Shown: positions 30,398 through 38,883 of the stretch, piece by piece | Numbering within the stretch: the stretch's first letter is position 1 | Layout of the letters: every line of letters begins with the position of its first letter | NCBI GenBank assembly: GCA_937895435.1 | Contig: CALAXT010000019.1 | Span: 1-64,000 of the forward strand | Length of the DNA: 64,000 bases | Direction: 5' to 3' | Source of the DNA: an uncultured Paracoccaceae bacterium | GTDB taxonomy: Bacteria; Pseudomonadota; Alphaproteobacteria; Rhodobacterales; Rhodobacteraceae | Notes under the pieces: model-generated | Seen by the model: only the letters and a program-made list of their open reading frames with translations | Database searches by the model: none | Told to the model about the DNA's origin: nothing | Position numbers and translations under genes: made by a program

Positions 30398-31843
30398 TCA
30401 GGTGCCGCAAAACGTCGCGTGAACGACTTGGTTTGGGGCAGGGGAGAGGGCCAGATCCTCGGCGCCTGGTTGGGTTTCATATGGGCGTGCCCAGACGGCA
30501 GCTATCCGATGAAATGGGGCGAAATCACCCGACAAACCTGCAGTGATTGCTGCTGCGATTTGGTGATTGCGGGGGATATATGCGGGGTTGGCTGTGGCCA
30601 ATCTTTGCTCAAGCGGTGGTGTGTTTGGCGGGGTAGGGGTGCTGGCCAGCCGTGCCTGCCAGCGCGCGTTCCAGATTTCAAATCCGGCTGGGTCTTTGAA
30701 TTCCGCCCATGTTGTGCCGTTGGCCAATCCGCGAAAGCTGCGCGTGAAATCAGCGTTTTCGGTGGCCATCAGTGCCAAAAAGTCATCAATCAATGCGATG
30801 TCGCCGGCATCTTCACCAATCAAGCCCAGTTTGGCACGAAACTTTGCCGCCCAAGCCGTTTCGTAGAGTGTTGGAAAGGTGTGAACGATCTCGGTCGCCC
30901 GTTCAATTGCCGCATCGCGCGGACCCATCAAGGGCAGTAATGCGGTTGCAAACTGCGCCATATTCCAAACCGCGATTTGTGGCTGATTGGCATAGGCATA
31001 GCGCCCCATATGATCAATCGAGGAAAACACCTGGTTTGGGTTATACCCATCCATAAAAGCGCAGGGGCCATAATCAATCGTCAAGCCGCCGATATGGGCA
31101 TTGTCGGTGTTCATCACGCCGTGAATAAAGCCAAGCCCCATCCATTGCGCAATCAAATGTGCCTGGGCTGTGATGGTGGCTTGCAGCAGAGAGAATGCAT
31201 CATGGGCTGTCGGGAAATGGCGCGTGCAGCTGTAGGCCAGCAACGCCTCTAACGCTGCGGTATCTTGGCGCACAGCGAAATATTGAAAGGTTCCAACCCG
31301 GATGTGGCTGGGGGCCACGCGGGTTAAAATGGCACCGGGCACGGGCCCCGTGTCGCGTAAAATCGTAGCGCCAGTTGTCACTGCCGCAAGTGCGCGGGTG
31401 GTGGGCACACCGAGCACATGCATCGCCTCACTTACCAGATATTCACGCATAACCGGCCCAAGCCATGCCCGCCCATCGCCCCCGCGCGAAAACGGGGTGC
31501 GGCCCGCACCTTTCAGCTGAATGTCTTGGCGGGTTCCGTGATCGTCGATCACCTCACCCAATAAAATCGCCCGCCCGTCACCCAATTGCGGCACAAAACC
31601 GCCAAACTGATGCCCCGCATAGGCCTGTGCCAATGGTTGCGCGCCCGCAGGCAGGGTGTTGCCCGACAGCATGGCCAGCCCATCAGCACTGGCCAATTCG
31701 GCTGGATCTAACCCTAAGGATCGGGCCAGTGGGGCATTGAGTGCGATCAGGTCAGGGTTTGGCACTGGCGTGGGTGATTGCGGCGCAAACAGCCGATCAG
31801 GCAGGCGAGCAAAGCTGTTATCAAAGGCAATGCGCAGGCTCAT
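30398..31843 (-). CDS. selO: SelO family protein adenylyltransferase
   Basis: A pseudokinase-fold enzyme that transfers AMP to protein Ser/Thr/Tyr, linked in the family to redox control. The 481 residues show AYAGHQFGGFVPQLGDGRA near residue 80, QLKGAGRTPFSRGGDGRA near 110, the active site HGVMNTDNAHIGG and DYGPCAFMDGY near 240-262, and a C-terminal Cys (FCGT) where eukaryotic SelO has selenocysteine. The start at 31843 overlaps the stop of the M20 peptidase gene by four bases (ATGA), so they are coupled. ssrA begins 57 bases beyond the stop. Confidence 0.93.
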   Translation of the reverse strand: MSLRIAFDNSFARLPDRLFAPQSPTPVPNPDLIALNAPLARSLGLDPAELASADGLAMLSGNTLPAGAQPLAQAYAGHQFGGFVPQLGDGRAILLGEVIDDHGTRQDIQLKGAGRTPFSRGGDGRAWLGPVMREYLVSEAMHVLGVPTTRALAAVTTGATILRDTGPVPGAILTRVAPSHIRVGTFQYFAVRQDTAALEALLAYSCTRHFPTAHDAFSLLQATITAQAHLIAQWMGLGFIHGVMNTDNAHIGGLTIDYGPCAFMDGYNPNQVFSSIDHMGRYAYANQPQIAVWNMAQFATALLPLMGPRDAAIERATEIVHTFPTLYETAWAAKFRAKLGLIGEDAGDIALIDDFLALMATENADFTRSFRGLANGTTWAEFKDPAGFEIWNARWQARLASTPTPPNTPPLEQRLATANPAYIPRNHQIAAAITAGLSGDFAPFHRIAAVWARPYETQPGAEDLALSPAPNQVVHATFCGT

Positions 31844-33228
31844 GCCGACAGCCGCGCCAGAATGCGGGCCCAACTGCGAATTCCTTTGTGAAAGCTTTTA
31901 AGATCGTATTTTTCATTGGGCGAATGGATCTGATCATCATCTTTCGAAAACCCCACCAGCATCGCATCCATATCCAAAACTGTCTTAAAATGCCCCGCCA
32001 CAGGGATCGAACCGCCGCTGCCCACAAAGGCCGCAGCACATCCCCATTCCTCAGACAAAGCTTGGCGCGCCTGTTCAAACGCAGGCGCCGTGGTGGCCAT
32101 CTTTGAGGCGCGCGACGCGCCATGGCCCAAAAACTCAACCCGACAATCAGCGGGCAGCATCGCGCGGACCATGGCGCGAAAATTGTCGCGAATGGCATGG
32201 GGATCTTGGCCAGGAACCAGACGAAAGCTGATTTTTGCGCGCGCCTCAGCTGGCAAAACGGTTTTGAACCCATCGCCTGTGTAGCCGCCGATAATACCAT
32301 TTACCTCACATGTTGGGCGTGACCACAGCATTTCCAAGGGCGTGCGATCCTGCTCGCCCGCGGGTTGTGACAGGCCGACTTTGCCCAGAAAATCAGCGTG
32401 ATCAAAGCTGAGCGCCTGCCACTGCGCACGCATGGCATCTGGCAGCTCTTCGACATCATCATAAAATTCCGGAACGGTGACGCGCCCTGTGTCGTCATGC
32501 AACGATGCGATGATTTTCACCAAAACCCGCACCGGGTTGATGGCCGCCCCGCCGTAAAGCCCAGAATGCAAATCTTTGGTGGGGCCGCTGATCACGACCT
32601 CTTCACCCAATAAGCCGCGCAGCATGGTGACGATGGCTGGGGTTTTGCCTTGAAACAGCCCCGTGTCGCAGATCAAGGCCAAATCAGCTGATAGCAGGTC
32701 GGCATGTGTGCCCATGAAAGGCACAAGGCTGGGTGAGCCAGATTCCTCTTCGCCTTCAAAGAAAACTTTGATCCGGGCGGGCAGCGTGCCAGTTTCAGCC
32801 TGAAAAGCGCGACAGGCCTCTAAAAACGTCATCAACTGCCCCTTATCATCCGACGCACCCCGGCCCCGGATCACGGCCCCATCGGGGGTTTCTTCTATGT
32901 GGGGGTCAAACGGATCATTGTGCCATAAAGCCAGTGGATCAACGGGTTGCACATCATAATGTCCATAAAACAGCAGGCAGGGCCCTTGATCGGCACCTGC
33001 TTGACCCACCACCATCGGGTGGCCGGGGGTGTCATAGGTCTGCGCATCAAATCCCAAATCTTGCAGTTCTCGCACCAGCCAATCGGCTGCGGCGCGGCAA
33101 TTGGGGGCAAAAGCAGGATCGGTTGAAATTGACGGGATGCGCAGCAATGCTTGCAGCCGCGTGACAGCCTGCGGCATGTTGGCATCGATTCGGTTCAAAA
33201 CGGCATTAAGCGTCGCGGCGTCGGTCAT
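31840..33228 (-). CDS. M20-family metallo-dipeptidase / deacylase
   Basis: A 462-residue di-zinc hydrolase of the M20 dipeptidase-like group. Metal ligands are in YGHYDVQPVDP near residue 85, GRGASDDKGQL near 118, and FEGEEESGSPSL near 152 (catalytic Glu pair), with the terminal His in GSGGSIPVAGHF. A lid (dimerisation) domain lies between. The start at 33228 has AAAGGGG upstream. It is coupled to selO by a four-base overlap. The substrate (peptide or acyl-amino acid) is unknown. Confidence 0.88.
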   Translation of the reverse strand: MTDAATLNAVLNRIDANMPQAVTRLQALLRIPSISTDPAFAPNCRAAADWLVRELQDLGFDAQTYDTPGHPMVVGQAGADQGPCLLFYGHYDVQPVDPLALWHNDPFDPHIEETPDGAVIRGRGASDDKGQLMTFLEACRAFQAETGTLPARIKVFFEGEEESGSPSLVPFMGTHADLLSADLALICDTGLFQGKTPAIVTMLRGLLGEEVVISGPTKDLHSGLYGGAAINPVRVLVKIIASLHDDTGRVTVPEFYDDVEELPDAMRAQWQALSFDHADFLGKVGLSQPAGEQDRTPLEMLWSRPTCEVNGIIGGYTGDGFKTVLPAEARAKISFRLVPGQDPHAIRDNFRAMVRAMLPADCRVEFLGHGASRASKMATTAPAFEQARQALSEEWGCAAAFVGSGGSIPVAGHFKTVLDMDAMLVGFSKDDDQIHSPNEKYDLKSFHKGIRSWARILARLSA

Positions 33229-33463
33229 TTTCGGCCCCTTTTTGCGGCAAGGGGGTAAGCCTAACAAGCCTGACGGTGCTGTCCAGAGATCATCGGGGCG
33301 CGAGGGCCCAATTGATACAGTGATTACGGCAATTTTTTGGTGAATTGCTTACCAGCACGTTAAAGAATCTCTTGCGTCATTGGGCGATTCTCATGGATAG
33401 AGTTAATGAGGCCTTGGGGTGCGTTGCTGCGCCCTTAAAAAGGTAGGGTTTTGGGGGCACGAA

Positions 33464-34720
33464 ATGATCGGGCGCTGGTATCGCCGCCATGCAGACGCCG
33501 CCGCAGTGCCAGAGGATGGCCCGCGCGGTTTCGACGATTATGACGTATCGCTGGGCGATCTAATGCGCGGTGAACGCGCGACCCTTGGCAAATCACTGCT
33601 GGATGTACAGCGCGAATTGCGCATCAAAGCCTCATATATTGCAGCGATTGAAAACCGTGATGTGGCCGCGTTTGATACCCCAAGCTTTATCGCAGGGTAT
33701 GTGCGTTCGTATGCGCGTTACTTGGGGATGGAGCCAGATGCCGCCTATGCACGGTTTTGTGCTGAGGCTAATTTTTCTGTCGCACATGGTCTGTCCGCAG
33801 CGGCATCAAGCCCGCAACTGGTGGCGGCAAAGCAGCGCAAAGCAGCCGAATTTACCGACCCTCTGGCCAATCCAATTTTTGTGCCACGCCGCGAACATCT
33901 GCTCGATCAGATTGATCCCCGCGCGATGGGGTCAATGTTGGTTTTGTTGGCCCTGATCGGCGTGATTGGTTACGGTGGGTGGTCGGTGTTGCGCCAAATA
34001 CAGCAGGTTGATCTGGCCCCGGTCGATCAAGCCCCCGAGGTTGTGGCGAGCCTGGATCCTTTGGCCAACGTTGGCGTGCCCGCGCTGGACAGTGCGGCGG
34101 TAGATGCGGCTGTCAAAGGTGCCATGGCAGCGTTGATGCCATCAGATGCACCAGACGACGGCTTTACCGTTTCGGGTGGTGCGCCCGCGCTTGCCGTTGC
34201 CAGCACCGGTGCCCGGCCTCAGGCGCTGGATGTGCCGGTGCTCTCACCACGCGATGGTCCGATTGGGGCGCTTGCGCCGCTGCGTCGGGCTGACTTGCGC
34301 CAAAGCGTTGATTCTGTACTGGCTGAAATGGTTTTTGATGAGGACACCCCCGCAAAGCCACAAGTGCAGGTGCTGGCAGATGCCGCGCCAAAACTTGAGC
34401 TTTTTGCCGTCCGCCCGGCATGGGTGCGTGTGCAGGCCGCGGATGGCACGATCCTGTTTGAAAAAATTCTGGATGCTGGTGAGCGTTACAGCGTGCCACA
34501 AAGCGATATCCCAGCGCGGTTGCGGGCGGGCAATGCAGGGTCGGTTTATTTTGCTGTTGCGGGCAAAACCTATGGCCCAGCCCGCGCAGATGGGGGTGTT
34601 GCGAAAAACGTAACGCTATCTGTTGATGCGCTGACCAAAAGCTATAGCTTGGCGGATCTGACGCGTGATGCAGATCTTGCACGTATGGTGGCTGTTGCTC
34701 AGGCGCAAACGGGCCGATAG
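33464..34720 (+). CDS. rodZ: RodZ-like cell-shape protein (HTH_25, single TM, DUF4115)
   Basis: An inner-membrane protein that links MreB-type filaments to wall synthesis in the family. The 418 residues start with a cytoplasmic helix-turn-helix (LGDLMRGERATLGKSLLDVQ, IKASYIAAIENRDVAAFDTP, then FIAGYVRSYARYLG). One transmembrane segment lies near 155-177 (MGSMLVLLALIGVIGYGGWSV). An Ala/Pro-rich periplasmic stretch leads to a DUF4115 beta domain with WVRVQAADGTILFEKILDAGE. ATG 33464 is preferred to the earlier non-ATG start. ispG follows, the same neighbour order as in enterobacteria. Confidence 0.88.
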   Translation: MIGRWYRRHADAAAVPEDGPRGFDDYDVSLGDLMRGERATLGKSLLDVQRELRIKASYIAAIENRDVAAFDTPSFIAGYVRSYARYLGMEPDAAYARFCAEANFSVAHGLSAAASSPQLVAAKQRKAAEFTDPLANPIFVPRREHLLDQIDPRAMGSMLVLLALIGVIGYGGWSVLRQIQQVDLAPVDQAPEVVASLDPLANVGVPALDSAAVDAAVKGAMAALMPSDAPDDGFTVSGGAPALAVASTGARPQALDVPVLSPRDGPIGALAPLRRADLRQSVDSVLAEMVFDEDTPAKPQVQVLADAAPKLELFAVRPAWVRVQAADGTILFEKILDAGERYSVPQSDIPARLRAGNAGSVYFAVAGKTYGPARADGGVAKNVTLSVDALTKSYSLADLTRDADLARMVAVAQAQTGR

Positions 34721-34748
34721 CGCAGGGCTTTGCGCTGCGTTCTTTTGA
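34720..34748 (+). terminator. Weak terminator-like hairpin after rodZ
   Basis: GCGCA (34720-34724) pairs with TGCGC (34731-34735), or CGCAG with CTGCG in an alternative register, and TTCTTTT follows. The stem is short, so partial read-through into ispG is possible. Confidence 0.45.
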
Positions 34749-34847
34749 ATCAGATCAAGCTGCAGCTTTGCATGACGCGCGTGTTGCCCGAATGCGTTTG
34801 GCGCGCTATCACTTGGGGAGATAATAATTTCCAAGCGGTGAGGCCCC

Positions 34848-35990
34848 ATGTCGTTGCATGCAATCAGACCCTGGCGTGAAATCGCGCGCCGCAAATCGCG
34901 CCAGATCCGGGTGGGTAAAGTTCTGGTGGGGGGGGATGCGCCAATTTCGGTGCAAACAATGACCAACACCGACACGTCAGACGTCAAGGCCACGATCGAA
35001 CAGGTGCAGCGCGCTGCTGTCGCTGGGGCTGATATTGTGCGGATTTCTACGCCAGATGAGTCCTCAACCCGTGCATTGCGCGAGATTGTCGCCGAAAGCC
35101 CGGTGCCCATCGTGGCGGATATCCATTTTCATTATAAGCGGGCGATTGAAGCCGCAGAGGCAGGGGCTGCGTGTTTGCGGATTAACCCCGGAAATATTGG
35201 CGATGCCCGCCGTGTGGCCGAAGTGATCCGCGCGGCCAAAGATCACGGCTGTTCGATCCGTATTGGGGTAAATGCAGGGTCATTAGAACGGCATTTGTTG
35301 GAAAAATACGGTGAGCCTTGCCCAGATGCGATGGTGGAGAGCGGATTAGACCATATCCGAATTTTGCAAGATAACGATTTTCACGAATTCAAGATTTCGG
35401 TCAAAGCGTCGGATGTGTTTATGGCGGCCGCCGCCTATCAACAACTCGCCGATGCGACCGATGCACCAATCCACCTTGGCATCACCGAGGCGGGGGGGCT
35501 GGTTTCTGGCACTGTCAAATCTGCAATTGGTTTGGGCAATTTGTTGTGGATGGGCATCGGTGATACCATTCGCGTCTCGCTGTCGGCCGATCCGGTCGAA
35601 GAGGTCAAGGTTGGCTTTGAAATTCTGAAATCTCTTGGGCTGCGGCATCGAGGGGTTACGATCATTTCTTGCCCATCCTGTGCGCGGCAGGGATTTGACG
35701 TGATCAAGACTGTGTCCACGCTGGAAGACAGGCTGGCCCATATTACCACTTCGCTCAGCCTGTCGGTGATTGGCTGTGTGGTCAATGGCCCGGGTGAGGC
35801 GCTGATGACGGATGTGGGATTTACGGGGGGGGGCGCTGGATCAGGTATGGTGTATTTGGCCGGAAAACAATCGCACAAGATGGGCAATGACAAGATGATT
35901 GACCACATTGTGGAACAGGTCGAAAAGCGCGCCGCCGCGATTGAGGCCGCTGAACGTGAAGCGGCCGAGGCTGAAGCGCGGGCCGATTGA
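34848..35990 (+). CDS. ispG: 4-hydroxy-3-methylbut-2-enyl diphosphate synthase (GcpE)
   Basis: Penultimate enzyme of the MEP isoprenoid pathway, turning MEcPP into HMBPP with a [4Fe-4S] cluster. The 380 residues contain the TIM barrel ([17 protein letters not shown] near residue 35, [34 protein letters not shown]). The cluster domain has Cys ligands in [12 protein letters not shown] near 270 and [10 protein letters not shown] near 305. The C-terminus is a charged Glu/Ala helix. It probably shares a transcript with rodZ. Confidence 0.96.
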   Translation: MSLHAIRPWREIARRKSRQIRVGKVLVGGDAPISVQTMTNTDTSDVKATIEQVQRAAVAGADIVRISTPDESSTRALREIVAESPVPIVADIHFHYKRAIEAAEAGAACLRINPGNIGDARRVAEVIRAAKDHGCSIRIGVNAGSLERHLLEKYGEPCPDAMVESGLDHIRILQDNDFHEFKISVKASDVFMAAAAYQQLADATDAPIHLGITEAGGLVSGTVKSAIGLGNLLWMGIGDTIRVSLSADPVEEVKVGFEILKSLGLRHRGVTIISCPSCARQGFDVIKTVSTLEDRLAHITTSLSLSVIGCVVNGPGEALMTDVGFTGGGAGSGMVYLAGKQSHKMGNDKMIDHIVEQVEKRAAAIEAAEREAAEAEARAD

Positions 35991-36018
35991 TCGGAAAACT
36001 GAGAATTCAGCAATGCAA

Positions 36019-36050
36019 AAGCCCCGTGCGGTCGATGACGCGCGGGGCTT
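36019..36050. terminator. Bidirectional terminator between ispG and the DsbA-like gene
   Basis: AAGCCCCG (36019-36026) pairs with CGGGGCTT (36043-36050), with further pairing inside (TGC/GCG). A residues precede and T residues follow. Confidence 0.75.
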
Positions 36051-36094
36051 TATACTGCCAATGTTTGTTCGAATTCTTTGGGCGGGCCGCGCGG

Positions 36095-36868
36095 TTATTT
36101 ACCGCGGACCTCTGCCACGATTTCGCGCATGGCATCCAGAGGTACATATCCACGCAAAATTCCTGATCCCAAAACAAAACCGGGTGTGCCCTGAATTTGC
36201 AACGTGCTGGCCAAAGTCTGATTTTGGGCCAAAGCGGCCGTAACCGCATCGCTGTTCATTTCTGACTGAACGGCGGCCAGATCAAGTGACAGGTCCTTGG
36301 CCAGACTGTCAAAGGTGGCCTGTGACATCTGCCCACGCAGGGTGATCAGTGCGTCATGCACCTCTTTATAGGCCGCATCCCCGGCCAGTGATTTTACAGC
36401 CATTGCAAAACGTGCAGCCAGAACAGATTCCGGCCCCAAAACCGGAAATTCTTTATAAATGAGCCGGATGTTTCCGTCGCTTTCCACCAATTCTGTCACA
36501 TCCGCATGGGCTTTTTTGCAATAACCACACCGATAATCCATAAATTCAACAATCGTGACATCGCCATTCACATTTCCACCCACCCAAGAATAACCATCGT
36601 CAAACAGGGCCAGGGCGTTGGCCTTTACCAGATCTTCGTCAGACATCGCTTGGGCTGCGGATTTGCGCTGTTCAAGCACCGCGATGGCTTCCATCAGAAC
36701 TTCGGGGTTTTCTAACAAATAGGCGCGCACGGCTTGGCCGAATTGGCTTTGCTGCTGCACGGTCATTTGATCCAGTTCAAGCGCCTGTCCTGGCGTGCCC
36801 AGCGACAAAACGCAGGCGCTGGCTACCAACAGAGATTTCAGGCGTGAAAGCGGGGCGAAAGCGGGCAT
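36095..36868 (-). CDS. Periplasmic DsbA-family thiol:disulfide oxidoreductase (ScsC/BdbD-like)
   Basis: A secreted thioredoxin-fold protein for disulfide formation or isomerisation. The 257 residues start with a signal peptide (hydrophobic run near 10-28). A short helical dimerisation-type N-terminal domain (QQQSQFGQAVRAYLLENPEV) precedes the DsbA fold with active site FMDYRCGYCKKAH near 123 and the cis-Pro loop GTPGFVLG near 232. CGYC with such an N-terminal region is typical of ScsC/Com1-like proteins rather than classic DsbA. The start at 36868 is chosen for its signal peptide and AAGGA upstream. It is divergent from the amidase gene. Confidence 0.88.
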   Translation of the reverse strand: MPAFAPLSRLKSLLVASACVLSLGTPGQALELDQMTVQQQSQFGQAVRAYLLENPEVLMEAIAVLEQRKSAAQAMSDEDLVKANALALFDDGYSWVGGNVNGDVTIVEFMDYRCGYCKKAHADVTELVESDGNIRLIYKEFPVLGPESVLAARFAMAVKSLAGDAAYKEVHDALITLRGQMSQATFDSLAKDLSLDLAAVQSEMNSDAVTAALAQNQTLASTLQIQGTPGFVLGSGILRGYVPLDAMREIVAEVRGK

Positions 36869-37096
36869 GAAAACGATCCTTGGATGAATTGCAGGCCACC
36901 TTCGCAGATCATAACGCAGATGCAAGACCAAGAGGGCCGCTTGTCGCAGGCCAGCGCCATCATATTTTCTCAGGTCTGTTGGGCTTTTCGGCCAAGGGGC
37001 GTTTGCAGGGCGGATGCTTCGGGTTAAGATAACCCCCAAAGATCTGTTTGCGCAGACTTGGGGTGCAGGGGGCGCGGTGCTGTGACAGCTTGGCAA

Positions 37097-38356
37097 ATGG
37101 GGGCATGGCGATGCTGGTGGCGCGCGATTTGCCTGTGCTGCGGTTTGTGTCTTGGTGGGGCAGTTTTGGCGCAAGCACCGCTGACGGCGTTGGCGCGTGT
37201 GAACCCGATGTTGTCAGGCGTGACAGAAACGGTGTCGGGGGTTCGGCTGGGGGTGGCGCTTAGCCAGCCGGTGCCATGGCGGGTTGCGCTGCTGGCAGAT
37301 CCGCCGCGTTTGGTGCTCGACCTGCAAGAGGCGGACTGGTCTTTGGTAGATCTGGCGCGATTTGCGGCGGGGGCTTTGGTGGTGGATGCCCGTGCGGGTG
37401 TGGTGCAGCCGGGATGGTCACGATTGGTTTTGGAACTGGGCCAGCCCTTGGGGCTGCGCCAAGCCGGCATGCGCACGGATGGGCAATGGGCACAAGAGGC
37501 GCTGATTACGATTGATCTGTCCCCAGTGACTGATGCCGAATTTGCCCAGCAAGTGGCGCGTTCAGAAGGTGCGGTGGCGATGTCCGCACCTTGGCCAGCG
37601 TTACCACCCGCGCCCCCCCAACCAACCACGCCGCCCCGAGACACCGGGCGCAGGGTTGTTGTGCTTGATCCTGGGCATGGTGGCATTGACCCTGGCGCAC
37701 GCCATGAGAACCGATCCGAGGCTGATTTGATGCTGACCTTGGCGCAAGAATTGCGTGAGGCGCTGCTGCGCCACGGTGGGTTTGATGTGGTTTTGACCCG
37801 CGAAGATGATCGTTTTGTCCCGCTTGAAACCCGTTTGAGCGTTGCCAATGCGGCTGGTGCGGCGGTGTTTATCTCACTGCATGCTGATGCGGTGGAAGAT
37901 GCGGTAACATCGGGTGCCACAATTTACACGCTGTCGGCGGATGCCGCTGATACCGCATCGGCGCTGTTGGCCGAACGTCACGACCGTGATGATTTGTTGG
38001 CGGGCGTTGATTTAAGCGGGCAGGGCGATGAGGTCGCGCTGATCTTGATGGACTTGGCGCGGGCGCAGACTGCGCCGCGTGGGCAGCGGTTGGCGGACAG
38101 TTTGGTTTCAGCGCTGCAAGATGCGGGAATTCGTTTGCACAAACGTCCGCTGCAGCGTGCTGCGTTTTCAGTTCTGAAATCACCCGATATCCCATCTGTG
38201 CTGATTGAGGCCGGGTTTCTTTCATCTCGCGCAGATCGGGCCAATTTGCTGAACCAAGAGTGGCGCGGGGTTTTCACCCAAGCATTGGTCACGGCGTTGG
38301 CCGGGTGGACTGTGCAAGAAGATGTGCGGACCTCCGTTGGGGCAGGCCCGCAATAA
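37097..38356 (+). CDS. amiC: N-acetylmuramoyl-L-alanine amidase, AmiC type (AMIN + Amidase_3)
   Basis: Periplasmic zinc amidase that cleaves septal peptidoglycan. The 419 residues have a signal peptide (WWRAICLCCGLCLGG near residues 6-20) and an AMIN domain (about 35-150). A Pro-rich linker leads to the Amidase_3 domain with VVVLDPGHGGIDPGARH near 190, FISLHADAVED near 257, and the catalytic Glu in PSVLIEAGFLSS near 370. The start at 37097 gives the best signal peptide; a TTG 39 bases earlier is also in frame. The usual downstream partner, PBP1A, lies beyond an opposing cupin gene. Confidence 0.92.
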   Translation: MGAWRCWWRAICLCCGLCLGGAVLAQAPLTALARVNPMLSGVTETVSGVRLGVALSQPVPWRVALLADPPRLVLDLQEADWSLVDLARFAAGALVVDARAGVVQPGWSRLVLELGQPLGLRQAGMRTDGQWAQEALITIDLSPVTDAEFAQQVARSEGAVAMSAPWPALPPAPPQPTTPPRDTGRRVVVLDPGHGGIDPGARHENRSEADLMLTLAQELREALLRHGGFDVVLTREDDRFVPLETRLSVANAAGAAVFISLHADAVEDAVTSGATIYTLSADAADTASALLAERHDRDDLLAGVDLSGQGDEVALILMDLARAQTAPRGQRLADSLVSALQDAGIRLHKRPLQRAAFSVLKSPDIPSVLIEAGFLSSRADRANLLNQEWRGVFTQALVTALAGWTVQEDVRTSVGAGPQ

Positions 38357-38372
38357 AGGGGTTTCGCTGGGT

Positions 38373-38735
38373 TTAATCCACCTGAAACTCTGGCCCGGCA
38401 ATGTGTACGGCCAACAGGCAGCCATTGGGAGTGGTGGAGCAGTGTTCCGTGCCATCGCGTAAAAACACCAGATCGCCCTTGCGAAAAACTGTGCCGTCAT
38501 TTTCGACCAGCTCGCCCTCAAGGATCAAAAACTGCTCATGTCCATTGTGGCGATGTGGGCGGGTCGTCATGCCAGCGGGCATGCGATAGACGTGAAATCC
38601 GGTGCCCAGTGCCACCCCGTCATCATGCTGTAAGACGGCATCGCCCAATGCCAGCCCATCATCATAGACAAAAGGCGTAAACTCTGCGTCATAGATGTTG
38701 GTGACTTTGCGGTCTTTGGCATCAATTTTTTGCAT
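38373..38735 (-). CDS. Small single-domain cupin
   Basis: A 120-residue cupin with metal-site motifs RPHRHNGHEQFLILEGE near residue 60 (two His and a Glu) and GTEHCSTTPNGCLLAVH near 96. It may bind a small ligand or metal. The reaction is unknown. GGAGG lies six bases before the chosen ATG. It runs against the amidase and PBP1A genes, and its start lies 148 bases from the PBP1A start in divergent orientation. It looks like an insertion into a cell-wall block. Confidence 0.82.
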   Translation of the reverse strand: MQKIDAKDRKVTNIYDAEFTPFVYDDGLALGDAVLQHDDGVALGTGFHVYRMPAGMTTRPHRHNGHEQFLILEGELVENDGTVFRKGDLVFLRDGTEHCSTTPNGCLLAVHIAGPEFQVD

Positions 38736-38883
38736 TTCATCCTCCAAGTATTACTGTGAGCGTGGCGGTTTTGCTGCAAGCTGTCAACGCTACAGGCCCG
38801 CGTGGCGCAGGTCAGGTCTGTCTGTTGCTTTGACGCGCAGTTTCTTCATGCCTATAAGCAGACCCATCGGTCAGGAGACGCGC

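Noticed and set aside
36095-37174. Longer form of the DsbA-like protein (359 residues)
   Set aside because: The extra 102 N-terminal codons are Pro/Cys/Arg-rich. The signal peptide begins at 36868, where there is also a ribosome site.
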